Shown here piece after piece: positions 56,354-63,875 of a stretch of DNA of 64,000 bases. How positions within the stretch are numbered: position 1 is the stretch's first letter; every line of letters begins with the position of its first letter. The notes under the pieces were generated by a model. It saw only the letters and a program-made list of their open reading frames with translations, was not told the DNA's origin and searched no databases. The stretch is from Eudoraea adriatica DSM 19308 (lineage in GTDB: Bacteria; Bacteroidota; Bacteroidia; Flavobacteriales; Flavobacteriaceae). The stretch lies in assembly GCF_000382125.1 (NCBI RefSeq), contig NZ_KB907551.1, forward strand, positions 213,486-277,485, written 5' to 3'. Both the position numbers and the translations under genes were made by a program.

Positions 56354-56463
56354 GTGTTTATTCGTTCAAAAAAAATAATTTAGTTGTACGTAGTTTGTAA
56401 CGTTAGATATTTAATAGTTCCTGGAATCAATTCCCCACTTTACTATTGTTAGGCAACCTCTTA

Positions 56464-57420
56464 TCACTCTCCCGACTTGGCTGCAAGAAATCCATTGACA
56501 TCTAACCAGTGAATAAAAGCATCAAACCAACGATTGCTAGTTCGGTTGGGATTTCCCAGGCCAAAACCGTGACCACCATTTTGGTAAAGATGAAACTCTA
56601 CAGGTATACCTGCCTTGTACCATGAATCAATGACACCAAACTGCCCCCTAAAGAGAAAATCGTCCGTGGCAATGACGGCAAACATGGGTGGAGCACCCTC
56701 AGGCACTTCCACAGGGCCCATACCTCCGTAAATAGGGCCTATGAAGGCCAGTTTCATGGTTTCAGAATTCATGGTTGAATGCATCGTCAGACCTGCACCG
56801 GCTGAAAAGCCGATCATGCCAATTCTGTCGGTATCCACACCCCATTCTTCCGCGCGGTCAAGGATCATCGCATAAGCTGCTTCAGCATCCTCCAACTGAT
56901 TGGAAAGATCCCATCTTGGTCGTCGTGGAGGAGCGGCTGCTTCCTCACCCTCTTCGGAGGTCTCTGCAGGTGGTGGTGTGCGGGGACGATTCATCCACGC
57001 TGTGAAGTCCTCAAGTGATTCTGGTGTAGGATGGAGCCTGTACTTCAGTACAAACGCCGCTATACCTTGTGCTTTTAATGCTTCGGCGACTTCCCAGCCT
57101 TCATTCCCAAGTGAAAGCCACCGGAAACCACCACCCGGTGCTACGATCACTGCCGCACCATTTGCCTTTCCAGGTTCCGGGATGAAGGGTGTCAGGGTCG
57201 CGGTTATAATGTTCCTGGCCATGGGATCGCCCCACTGTCTGAACCAGGTTTCTGAAGCTGGTTGATTATCCACACCTCCTGTGCCAAGAAGAATGGCATT
57301 CGGTTCTTCTGGAGCTTCAAGCGAGTAGATGGTCCCATCTTGTGCCATTGCGGATTGAGCAAAGATCATAAAGAAAAGTAAAAAGGATACTTTTGTTAAA
57401 TATTTAGGTTTACAAGACAT
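56464..57420 (-). CDS. Exported alpha/beta hydrolase with Pro/Glu-rich insert
   Basis: Protein of 318 residues from ATG 57420 with a signal peptide (cleavage after SAMAQ). It has the oxyanion loop VAPGGGFRWLS, the nucleophile in GFSAGAGLTMH, an Asp in VIATDDF and the His in GGHGFGLGN, so it belongs to the dienelactone hydrolase/acetyl-xylan-esterase-like group. An insert of about 25 residues, PRTPPPAETSEEGEEAAAPP, lies in the cap region. The gene is visibly richer in G and C than its neighbours, which suggests recent transfer. ATG 57447 is an alternative start. Confidence 0.85.
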   Translation of the reverse strand: MSCKPKYLTKVSFLLFFMIFAQSAMAQDGTIYSLEAPEEPNAILLGTGGVDNQPASETWFRQWGDPMARNIITATLTPFIPEPGKANGAAVIVAPGGGFRWLSLGNEGWEVAEALKAQGIAAFVLKYRLHPTPESLEDFTAWMNRPRTPPPAETSEEGEEAAAPPRRPRWDLSNQLEDAEAAYAMILDRAEEWGVDTDRIGMIGFSAGAGLTMHSTMNSETMKLAFIGPIYGGMGPVEVPEGAPPMFAVIATDDFLFRGQFGVIDSWYKAGIPVEFHLYQNGGHGFGLGNPNRTSNRWFDAFIHWLDVNGFLAAKSGE

Positions 57421-57514
57421 AATTGAGAGGGTTTTAAAGTTCAACATTCTATTATAGTGTTTTTTAAACCTATTATAATTTTTTTCTTATCACATGCTGA
57501 ATTGTAGTAATACA

Positions 57515-57645
57515 ACATAACGGGCAGGCTATGGCAAGTGCGGGATTTTAAAACCAAATCTTTGTCCGCTAGACCTAATGTTATTTAATTGCAATATCTT
57601 AATTTTTAAGCAGTCAGCCCGCATTTGCTATAGCCGATGTTAGGC
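57515..57645. repeat. attC-like inverted repeat (about 130 bp)
   Basis: Arms 57527-57544 (GGCTATGGCAAGTGCGGG) and 57618-57635 (CCCGCATTTGCTATAGCC) pair over 18 bp with two transitions. The outer ends are ACATAAC (57515-57521) and GTTAGGC (57639-57645); the latter matches the integron consensus GTTRRRY exactly. This is the clearest site of the series. Confidence 0.7.
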
Positions 57646-57780
57646 ACTGGCAGTTTTATTCTCAATCTGAATTTTTATCAAGTTTTCTTTTTTTCTCAGT
57701 TCGTTGTTGATGCAGAAAGGGCAAAGATGTTCATTACTGGGGCTTGTTTGGCGATAAATATCGATAAAACGCAATTTTTG
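57640..57780 (-). pseudogene. 3' fragment of an unknown gene with CPFC motif, ending inside an attC-like site
   Basis: A minus-strand frame of 46 codons without start codon, containing NEHLCPFCINNELRKKENL, ends with a TAA that lies within GCCTAAC of the attC-like site. Stop codons inside this element are usual for integron cassettes. The CxxC suggests a zinc or thiol motif. Family not recognised; the open frame is short, so chance cannot be ruled out. Confidence 0.4.
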
Positions 57781-57825
57781 TCATGTGCTTAAATAATATT
57801 ATTAGTATAAAAGTCCACATGCGGT

Positions 57826-58998
57826 TTAATTTATCGCCGGTAAAATAAATCGCTTCAAAATCTTGAAGTTGTGTACATTCGTATCATAATTAGCCCCCGT
57901 AAATGTAACTACCATATCCAACTCAGGTAAAATAAAGATTTTTTGACCGCCCCAACCAACTGCAAAAAACATATTGATATTTTCATTATTGTATGTAAAA
58001 CTCTTTGTCCACCAGTTATATGCGTATCCCACTTTACCTAAATCCTCTCCCGGTATTTTTATACCCGTATTTCCTGAATACGGAATAATGCATTTTTCAA
58101 CCCAGCTTTCTGATACAATTCTGTTTCCATCCCAAATCCCTTTGTTTAGCATCATTGCTCCAATTTTTACCATATCACGAGGTGTAAGTTTTAATCCACC
58201 GGCACCTTGAATTTCACCACCATTTGGAAATTTTAACCACCAATCAAAAGTGGTAATTTCTAATGGTTCAAACAGGTATTTTTTCGAAAATTCATCCAGT
58301 TTCATCCCTGTGGCATTTTTCAGTATTTCAACTAGAATTTGAATATCACCACCAGAATAGTTAAATCGTGTACCCGGTTCTGCAACAAATTGTCTACTCA
58401 GAACGTAGTCCATCGGGCCATCTTCCCAAAACCAAATCCCTATTTGGTCGTTCTCTATAGAACCCAGCGAAACACCCCATTCATCCCACCTTAAACCGGA
58501 TGTCATGGTTAAAAGGTGTTCAATGGTAATATATTCTTTGTTGTTTATATTAAAATTTTGATAATCAGGTAGGTATTCGAATATGGATTGGTGAACATTT
58601 CCAATGAATCCTTTATCAATTGCAATTCCAATACATAGGGAAACGATACTTTTTGTATCGGAATGTATGCAATGTTGCATATCCCTGTTCCAGGTGACAT
58701 ATTCACCGAAATGCCCGGGAGCATCCCATTGATATTGATGTCCTTCGTAATAATCTTCAAAAACGAGATTATTGTTCTTGTAGATTAGCATGGAATGGAT
58801 TTCACCGTATTTACCGTTATCAACTCTCCCGACTGCATTGCGAATCAGCTCTTCATCAATCCCCACACTTTTAATAGAATCAACCTGTAAGCCATCGTTT
58901 AAATCTGTAGGTGGTATATATGGATATTGACTGGAGTAATCTCTTTTACAACTAGTGTTTATTACAACTGATAACAGTAGAATTAATATTAGTTTCAT
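57826..58998 (-). CDS. Serine hydrolase lipoprotein, class C beta-lactamase-like
   Basis: Protein of 390 residues with a lipoprotein signal (VINTSCKR, Cys near residue 17). The nucleophile motif is SDTKS near residue 113 (SxxK), the Tyr motif is FNYSGGD near 214 (YSG), and GGLKLTPRDMVKIG near 280 is typical for the family. The last gene of a three-gene unit with the oxidoreductase and DUF4386 genes. Related to, but clearly distinct from, the hydrolase at 28942. Likely acts on esters or peptides in the envelope. Confidence 0.85.
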   Translation of the reverse strand: MKLILILLLSVVINTSCKRDYSSQYPYIPPTDLNDGLQVDSIKSVGIDEELIRNAVGRVDNGKYGEIHSMLIYKNNNLVFEDYYEGHQYQWDAPGHFGEYVTWNRDMQHCIHSDTKSIVSLCIGIAIDKGFIGNVHQSIFEYLPDYQNFNINNKEYITIEHLLTMTSGLRWDEWGVSLGSIENDQIGIWFWEDGPMDYVLSRQFVAEPGTRFNYSGGDIQILVEILKNATGMKLDEFSKKYLFEPLEITTFDWWLKFPNGGEIQGAGGLKLTPRDMVKIGAMMLNKGIWDGNRIVSESWVEKCIIPYSGNTGIKIPGEDLGKVGYAYNWWTKSFTYNNENINMFFAVGWGGQKIFILPELDMVVTFTGANYDTNVHNFKILKRFILPAIN

Positions 58999-59025
58999 AA
59001 TTCTTGGATTTTTTTGATTAAGAAT

Positions 59026-59703
59026 TTACAGTTGATTATTAACTTTAACTCCTTTTATAATAAGCCAAAAGCCAATAATTAACTCATAAATAAAGCTTGG
59101 TAAGGTGAATAGCATTGAAGCAAATTCCGGTTCAATCAAAGAGCAAATTGAGAATAGGAATATTAATATAAAGGAGATTATTCCAAATACGGCAATCCAT
59201 CTGGGAATCATCCGTGATGAGTAGAACAGAAAATTAAAAATCACCATTTCAATTCCCAAAAACATCATTGGGATGGAATTTAAAGTTCCATGTTGATTAA
59301 ATAATAATCCTGCCAAAGACTTATTGTCAACACCCGTTTGGCTATTGCTTACTAAAATTTGTAACGCCAGAAAAGACAATAAACTAACAACCGCCATAAG
59401 TGTTGCTTCTGTTGTTTTTAAGAGTAAGGCCAATTTTGAAAAGAAAGGATTTGTTTTTTTTAGAATAACATACAGGCTATACCCTAGAAGAATTAACCCT
59501 ATGGATAGGATAAATTCTGAAAGCAATCCAAACCGAAATACTTGTTCGTTAGCAATTATTTGATTTGAAGTGAGCAATGGATTGCCTGCCACAGACAGTT
59601 TGGATTGCACAAATACATAGCCTAATGTGGGAATGAGAAGGTTAAATAGAAATAAGTATCCGCTAAACCTTGCTGTTTTCTGAACTGATTTAACTGAATT
59701 CAT
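59026..59703 (-). CDS. DUF4386-family membrane protein
   Basis: Protein of 225 residues with six hydrophobic helices, beginning with KTARFSGYLFLFNLLIPTLGYVFVQSKL, as in DUF4386. GVDNKSLAGLLFNQHGTLNSIPMMFLGIEMVIFNFLFYSSRMIPRW in the middle is also characteristic. Function unknown. It starts 4 nt after the oxidoreductase stop, a pairing I recall from other Bacteroidota, so the two are translationally linked. Confidence 0.85.
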   Translation of the reverse strand: MNSVKSVQKTARFSGYLFLFNLLIPTLGYVFVQSKLSVAGNPLLTSNQIIANEQVFRFGLLSEFILSIGLILLGYSLYVILKKTNPFFSKLALLLKTTEATLMAVVSLLSFLALQILVSNSQTGVDNKSLAGLLFNQHGTLNSIPMMFLGIEMVIFNFLFYSSRMIPRWIAVFGIISFILIFLFSICSLIEPEFASMLFTLPSFIYELIIGFWLIIKGVKVNNQL

Positions 59704-59707
59704 GATA

Positions 59708-60640
59708 TTAGTTTTTATTGTTTATTTCATTTACTGCAATAACTACATTACCTTTTTTTCGCCTCGTATCAACGTAGGCATGGGCTTGTTGAATCTCTGT
59801 CAGCGTGTATGTTTTGTCAATTATTGGTTTGATAATACCCTTTGCTGCAAGTTTCCTAATCATATCCAAATACTCCTGTTTCTCTGCAACAGGAGAAGAA
59901 TGGGTTGAAATATATCGCCCGTTTTCTTTCAATAGTTTTTTTGCTTTGGATTTTGGAAATTTTCCAACTGTATCGAAAATTGCATCGTATTTTTCATTTG
60001 TTTGCAATATGTCTTGTTTTGTATAATCTAAAACTGCATCTGCTCCCATTGACTTTACAAGCTCAATATTTGTCGAGCTGCAAACTCCCGTAACCTTTGC
60101 CCCAAAATATTTTGCTATTTGCACTGCATACGTGCCAATACTCCCAGAAGCACCATAAATTAATATTTTATCTCCAGATTGAATATTCACCTTCTTCAGA
60201 AAATGTAAGCTGCATATTCCACCAATCGGTAAAGCAGCAGCTTCTTCAAAACTTAAATTTTCGGGCTTTGAAGCCATAATACCATCTTCTGAAAGACAAA
60301 TATATTCAGCATGGGCACCTCCCTTGAAACCAGTTGTACCAATTACAGCATCCCCATTTTTGAACTTTCTAACTTTGTCACCAACCGATACAACAATACC
60401 GGAAAACTCATGCCCGAGAATTTTCTTACGTTGATTCTTTATCCCAAAAAATAATCTTGCCAAAGGCCAAAACAACATAAATTGAAGAAAAGACTGTTTT
60501 CTTAACACAACATCGCCCGCTGTTACTGTGGTGCAGGCTATCTTAATCAAGATTTCGTCCATTTGTACTGACGGCTTTTTTACTTTCCTTATTCTGATAC
60601 CATCAGGTTTTCCATGTCTTATGCATAGTGCCGCTTTCAT
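59708..60640 (-). CDS. NAD(P)-dependent oxidoreductase, zinc-less MDR (quinone oxidoreductase-like)
   Basis: Protein of 310 residues of the medium-chain dehydrogenase family. GHEFSGIVVSVGDKV near residue 76 and the cofactor loop IYGASGSIGTYAVQIAKYFGAKVTG near 140-165 are seen. The cysteines of a structural zinc are absent, as in the zeta-crystallin/quinone reductase group. First gene of a unit with DUF4386 and the serine hydrolase. The electron acceptor is unknown. Confidence 0.88.
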   Translation of the reverse strand: MKAALCIRHGKPDGIRIRKVKKPSVQMDEILIKIACTTVTAGDVVLRKQSFLQFMLFWPLARLFFGIKNQRKKILGHEFSGIVVSVGDKVRKFKNGDAVIGTTGFKGGAHAEYICLSEDGIMASKPENLSFEEAAALPIGGICSLHFLKKVNIQSGDKILIYGASGSIGTYAVQIAKYFGAKVTGVCSSTNIELVKSMGADAVLDYTKQDILQTNEKYDAIFDTVGKFPKSKAKKLLKENGRYISTHSSPVAEKQEYLDMIRKLAAKGIIKPIIDKTYTLTEIQQAHAYVDTRRKKGNVVIAVNEINNKN

Positions 60641-60682
60641 TGTTCATTAGTAAGATTTATGTTTATCATTCAGTCCCGCTTG

Positions 60683-60716
60683 TGCCTAACAATTGGATAT
60701 AGTTAATAACTATATC
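60683..60716. repeat. Short palindromic element next to a GCCTAAC end
   Basis: GCCTAAC (60684-60690) is followed by CAATTG-like sequence and the palindrome GATATAGTTA-A-TAACTATATC at 60696-60716. The run of 29 nt from 60688 recurs without change at 63519-63547, inside the larger site there. It looks like a site whose main stem is lost or a mobile palindrome inserted at such sites. Confidence 0.55.
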
Positions 60717-60834
60717 TCACTTATGGAAACTAAGATAACACAATACACCTAAAGACAATGAGCCTAATTTAGACAGAGTGACTTAAAAGTATTCTTTGTG
60801 AAAGAGAAATCACAAGCTGGCTGGAAGAATTATT

Positions 60835-61080
60835 CTAAATATGAATGATATCAGCCTCTTGCGACAACTGTTCATTTCTCAGCCTTTAAAAGACTTGTGC
60901 TAAAGTGATAACATCTAATTCGCAATAAGCCACTATGCGATCCAAATCATCTTCTTCGTAATAAGCATCTCTGACCATACTTCCGTCAATATCTTCTTTG
61001 GGTGAAGGAATACCCAGCCCATTGGCCATAAGTTTTAATGAGGTGTAATGCTTGAAATCTCCAAATTTCCAAAGGTTTAA
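60835..61080 (-). pseudogene. 3' fragment of a PolB-like 3'-5' exonuclease gene
   Basis: On minus the frame reads LWKFGDFKHYTSLKLMANGL, then GIPSPKEDIDGSMVRDAYYE, then DRIVAYCELDVITLAQV, the signature of the predicted 3'-5' exonuclease family related to the PolB exonuclease domain. After that a stop interrupts where the family has VLLRLRNE; RLRNEQLSQEADIIH follows in frame up to TAG at 60835-60837. The 5' part with the first catalytic residues is missing. The gene is thus truncated and disabled. Confidence 0.75.
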
Positions 61081-61201
61081 TATTTGACTTATAACTAAGA
61101 ATTTACTCCTGGATATGAAGCCTTAGTTGGCAAAGCCCATTTATTCCATTGTGTTTTTATAGGAATAAGTTTCATATTAGTAGTTCGATAGCTAGAATGG
61201 G

Positions 61202-61257
61202 GTACAACGTCTAGAATAAACGATGGTTTTAATGCCGTTTATACAGTGTTAGCGTTC
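61202..61257. repeat. Short attC-like inverted repeat (about 55 bp)
   Basis: GAATAAACG (61214-61222) pairs with CGTTTATAC (61236-61244) except for one position. The outer ends are GTACAACGT and GTGTTAGCG. It lies 19 nt beyond the stop of the minus-strand amidohydrolase gene, the position expected of a cassette site. The stretch 60717-60834 upstream of the exonuclease fragment shows nothing else. Confidence 0.5.
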
Positions 61258-61275
61258 GGTTTATAATTCATGCAT

Positions 61276-62454
61276 TTATTGTTTGACCTTAACCCCTTTC
61301 TTCCATATCCCTATTATTTCGCTAATGGTTGAAATATCCTCTGTGGGATCCCCGTCAATCAGTAATAAGTCAGCGGAACCTCCTTCTTTGACAAATCCTT
61401 TGCCGCCCAAGCCAAAAGCTTTGGAAACGTTCGATGTAGCTGTTTTAAGTACATCAAGGTTAGATATGCCACATTCAGAAAGATATTGCATTTCCTCGTG
61501 TAAAACCGCACCGAAGTTCATATCAAAACCCGGAGCATCAGTTCCAGCGAGTATGGGTATTCCTGCTTCATGGACCTTGCCAATTTCTTCCTTCATAGAT
61601 TCTATGTCAAAAGCTCCCCATCGCTCTCCTATTTGTTTCCAAATACTTATAGTGGGGATAACAAAAACCTGATTATTGATCAATATGTCCAGTTCTTCTT
61701 TTGATATTTTTGAAGTATCTCCATACTTAAAGTTTTTGTACCAAAAATGGCAAAGGCCGTCAATGCCCATTCTGGAAGCTTCTATGGCATATGATCTTTC
61801 CGAAATATGCGCCACAGCCATAAGATCATGATCATTAGCCAATCTGATGGAAGTACCTATCATCTCATTAGTAATGATGGACAATTTTCCACCTTGCCTT
61901 TCTATTATGATTTTTATAAAGTCCGAGCCTTCGTTGACTCTTTTTTTAATAAATGAGGGCAATTCGTCAACCGTACTTACGGTTTTGTAGGGATGAAATT
62001 GAAGCCCATGGCCATTGGGTACTGTAACCGGATTTCCAGCTGAATAGAAATAGGGTAAATAATTTAATGAATCTCCCAATTTACGAAGTGCCTTAATAGA
62101 TGGGATAATTGAATCAGAAAAATGGGCCATATCCAGTACCGTAAGGATTCCTGCTTTTACAGCTTCTTTACCTTGCTTAATGGTTTCGAGGTGAACATGT
62201 GCGTCTATTAGTCCGGGTATCACCATCAAACCTCTTCCATCAATCACATTTTCCCCTGAGAAAGAAGTATTTTGGCTCGTGTATATTTTTTGAATATTTC
62301 CATTGTGAATAATGATCGTTGAATTAGAATAAACATCATCGCCATCAAACATCTTGACATTCTGTATGATGTAATCTGCATTTCGGTGACCCAATTTTGA
62401 ATTACATGAAACAAAGAAAATTGCAAGAACCAGAAAGGTGACAGTTTTTATCAT
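61276..62454 (-). CDS. Amidohydrolase-family lipoprotein
   Basis: Protein of 392 residues from ATG 62454 with a lipoprotein signal (FFVSCNS, Cys near residue 17). The metal site of the amidohydrolase superfamily is seen in GLIDAHVHLE (HxH near residue 83), VAHISERS (His), and AGTDAPGFDMN (Asp). The end, GGSADLLLIDGDPTEDIS, is typical for imidazolonepropionase/prolidase-like members. An in-frame TTG at 62472 is an alternative start. It is flanked by attC-like sites on both sides. Confidence 0.87.
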   Translation of the reverse strand: MIKTVTFLVLAIFFVSCNSKLGHRNADYIIQNVKMFDGDDVYSNSTIIIHNGNIQKIYTSQNTSFSGENVIDGRGLMVIPGLIDAHVHLETIKQGKEAVKAGILTVLDMAHFSDSIIPSIKALRKLGDSLNYLPYFYSAGNPVTVPNGHGLQFHPYKTVSTVDELPSFIKKRVNEGSDFIKIIIERQGGKLSIITNEMIGTSIRLANDHDLMAVAHISERSYAIEASRMGIDGLCHFWYKNFKYGDTSKISKEELDILINNQVFVIPTISIWKQIGERWGAFDIESMKEEIGKVHEAGIPILAGTDAPGFDMNFGAVLHEEMQYLSECGISNLDVLKTATSNVSKAFGLGGKGFVKEGGSADLLLIDGDPTEDISTISEIIGIWKKGVKVKQ

Positions 62455-62479
62455 ACTATTTTTTTTATTCAATGAAATG

Positions 62480-62662
62480 AACGCTAACGGTCTTGGCTAT
62501 GAGCAGTTGCGTGTCCCGATCGCTATCGGGATAGCACCTAACTTTGCAAGCCTGCCTGTCAGCAGGTACACACCAAACTGAAAATTCGCGAGTCCCGATA
62601 ACTATCGGGATTCCTAAGTAGGCTTGCACTAGCAATTAATTTTATACAGTGTTGTACACAGT
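62480..62662. repeat. attC-like inverted repeat with three nested palindromes
   Basis: The site begins with CGCTAACGGTCTTGGCTATG and ends GCAATTAATTTTATACAGTGTTGTACACAG. Its frame matches the site at 63513 (AGCAC, AACTTTGCAAG, TACACACC, CTGAAAA in the same order). It carries three small palindromes absent from that copy: 62514-62531 (TCCCGAT/ATCGGGA), 62551-62566 (CCTGC/GCAGG) and 62593-62610 (TCCCGATA/TATCGGGA). GCAAGCCT (62546-62553) also pairs with AGGCTTGC (62620-62627). Confidence 0.65.
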
Positions 62663-62680
62663 TTTAATTAATTATTTATA

Positions 62681-63502
62681 TCAATTTTCAGACAAAAACT
62701 TTATTAGGATGTCATTTGTTATTTTTGAGTTATTGAAGATGTCATGGTCCGTGTTTGGTAAAATGCAAAGTTCACCATTTGGCAAATCATTGTATATTTC
62801 AATGCTGTGATTTAAGGGAATAAATTGGTCTCTATCCCCAAAAAGAACCAAAACCTTACTATCTAGTTTAGGTAAAATTTCTTTAGGAACCCAAATGTCT
62901 TGTAACCACATTTCTTTAGAATTGTAAACAAACTCTTCCCAGTGATCGGGATTTGGTGATTTCTTTTTATAAGAAGCGGCATATTCCTCTGGAAGTATTT
63001 CAGGACTAAAATTTTGAAGCATTTTTAGCCCTTCTGGTTTACTAGCATGTGGACTCAATGCACCTGCGCCAAATACTATTTTGTTTATTTTATTAGGGAT
63101 TTTATCGGCTACTAACATTCCAACAATTGCACCATCGCTGTAACCAACAATAGCAATTTTTTCTAATTTTAAACTATCAACTATTTTAACAACGTAATCC
63201 GCTAGTATGTTATAACTTAAAGAATCAATACTGTAAGACCTGCCATGGCTTGGGCTATCAATTGCAATTAGTTTAAAGTGTTTAGATAAATTAGGGATTA
63301 CTGTATTGAAATTTGATATGCTCCCCATGCCACCATGTAATAAAAGGATAGGCGAGCCTTCACCGTATTGTTCATAATATATTTTGGTGTTACCAACTTC
63401 TAAATATTGGCCATCATTAGATCCATATTCAACTTTTGATTGCCCTAAAAGTTGGAAGTTGATAAGAAGAAATAGTATCACTATTGTTAATTTCATATTC
63501 AT
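62681..63502 (-). CDS. Exported alpha/beta hydrolase
   Basis: Protein of 273 residues with a signal peptide (about 1-20, FQLLGQ). The classical fold is seen in ILLLHGGMGSISNF (oxyanion loop), the nucleophile in IVGYSDGAIVG near residue 122, the Asp in VLFGDRDQFIP near 224 and the His in NTDHDIF near 252. The catalytic triad is complete. Resembles proline iminopeptidase-like or lactonase-like hydrolases; substrate unknown. ATG 63496 is an equally likely start. It lies between two large attC-like sites. Confidence 0.88.
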   Translation of the reverse strand: MNMKLTIVILFLLINFQLLGQSKVEYGSNDGQYLEVGNTKIYYEQYGEGSPILLLHGGMGSISNFNTVIPNLSKHFKLIAIDSPSHGRSYSIDSLSYNILADYVVKIVDSLKLEKIAIVGYSDGAIVGMLVADKIPNKINKIVFGAGALSPHASKPEGLKMLQNFSPEILPEEYAASYKKKSPNPDHWEEFVYNSKEMWLQDIWVPKEILPKLDSKVLVLFGDRDQFIPLNHSIEIYNDLPNGELCILPNTDHDIFNNSKITNDILIKFLSEN

Positions 63503-63512
63503 TTTTCAAATT

Positions 63513-63661
63513 GTGCACAACAATTGGATATAGTTAATAACTATATCGGTCTCGGCTATGAGTAGTTGTGTGGGTTAGCACGAAACTTTGCAAGTACACA
63601 CCTAGCTGAAAACTCCACAGGAATTTTCAGGGTAAGCGAGTAGTAGCAATTACTTATAGCC
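63513..63661. repeat. attC-like inverted repeat (about 150 bp)
   Basis: Arms 63554-63568 (GGCTATGAGTAGTTG) and 63647-63661 (CAATTACTTATAGCC) pair over 15 bp with two transitions. Between them lies a hairpin CTGAAAA/TTTTCAG. The left end contains the same 29-nt palindromic run as 60688-60716 (here 63519-63547). The right end lacks the GTTG/GTTAG terminus seen at other sites; instead the sequence of the IS110-type element follows. Confidence 0.65.
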
Positions 63662-63699
63662 ATCTTAAGTTTGTAATATCTTTATTTCATTAATTAATT

Positions 63700-63860
63700 A
63701 GAAAGAACAAAAGAGAGGATTAAGGTTAATATAGCCGTAGAGACTGAGATCTCGTCAACAATGATAATCCCCTCTCTTTTTCTACTTCAATTTCGTTCAG
63801 TTCTGTGAGACTTTTAGATCTCGATTTCAAGTTGTTGAAAGCAAAGTAGATTGTCCTTTC
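63700..63860 (+). ncRNA. Possible bridge RNA of the IS110-type element
   Basis: The 5' noncoding part of the element folds well by eye. AAAAGAGAGGATTA (63709-63722) pairs with TAATCC-CC-TCTCTTTT (63765-63780, a 2-nt bulge) around a 42-nt loop containing GAGATCTC, and CTACTT (63782-63787) can pair with AAGTAG near 63844-63849. AGATCTCG occurs twice (near 63748 and 63816). IS110 elements are known to encode a bridge RNA with target and donor loops upstream of the transposase. Assignment here is by position and structure only. Confidence 0.4.
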
Positions 63861-63875
63861 AAAAAACATTTTCTT

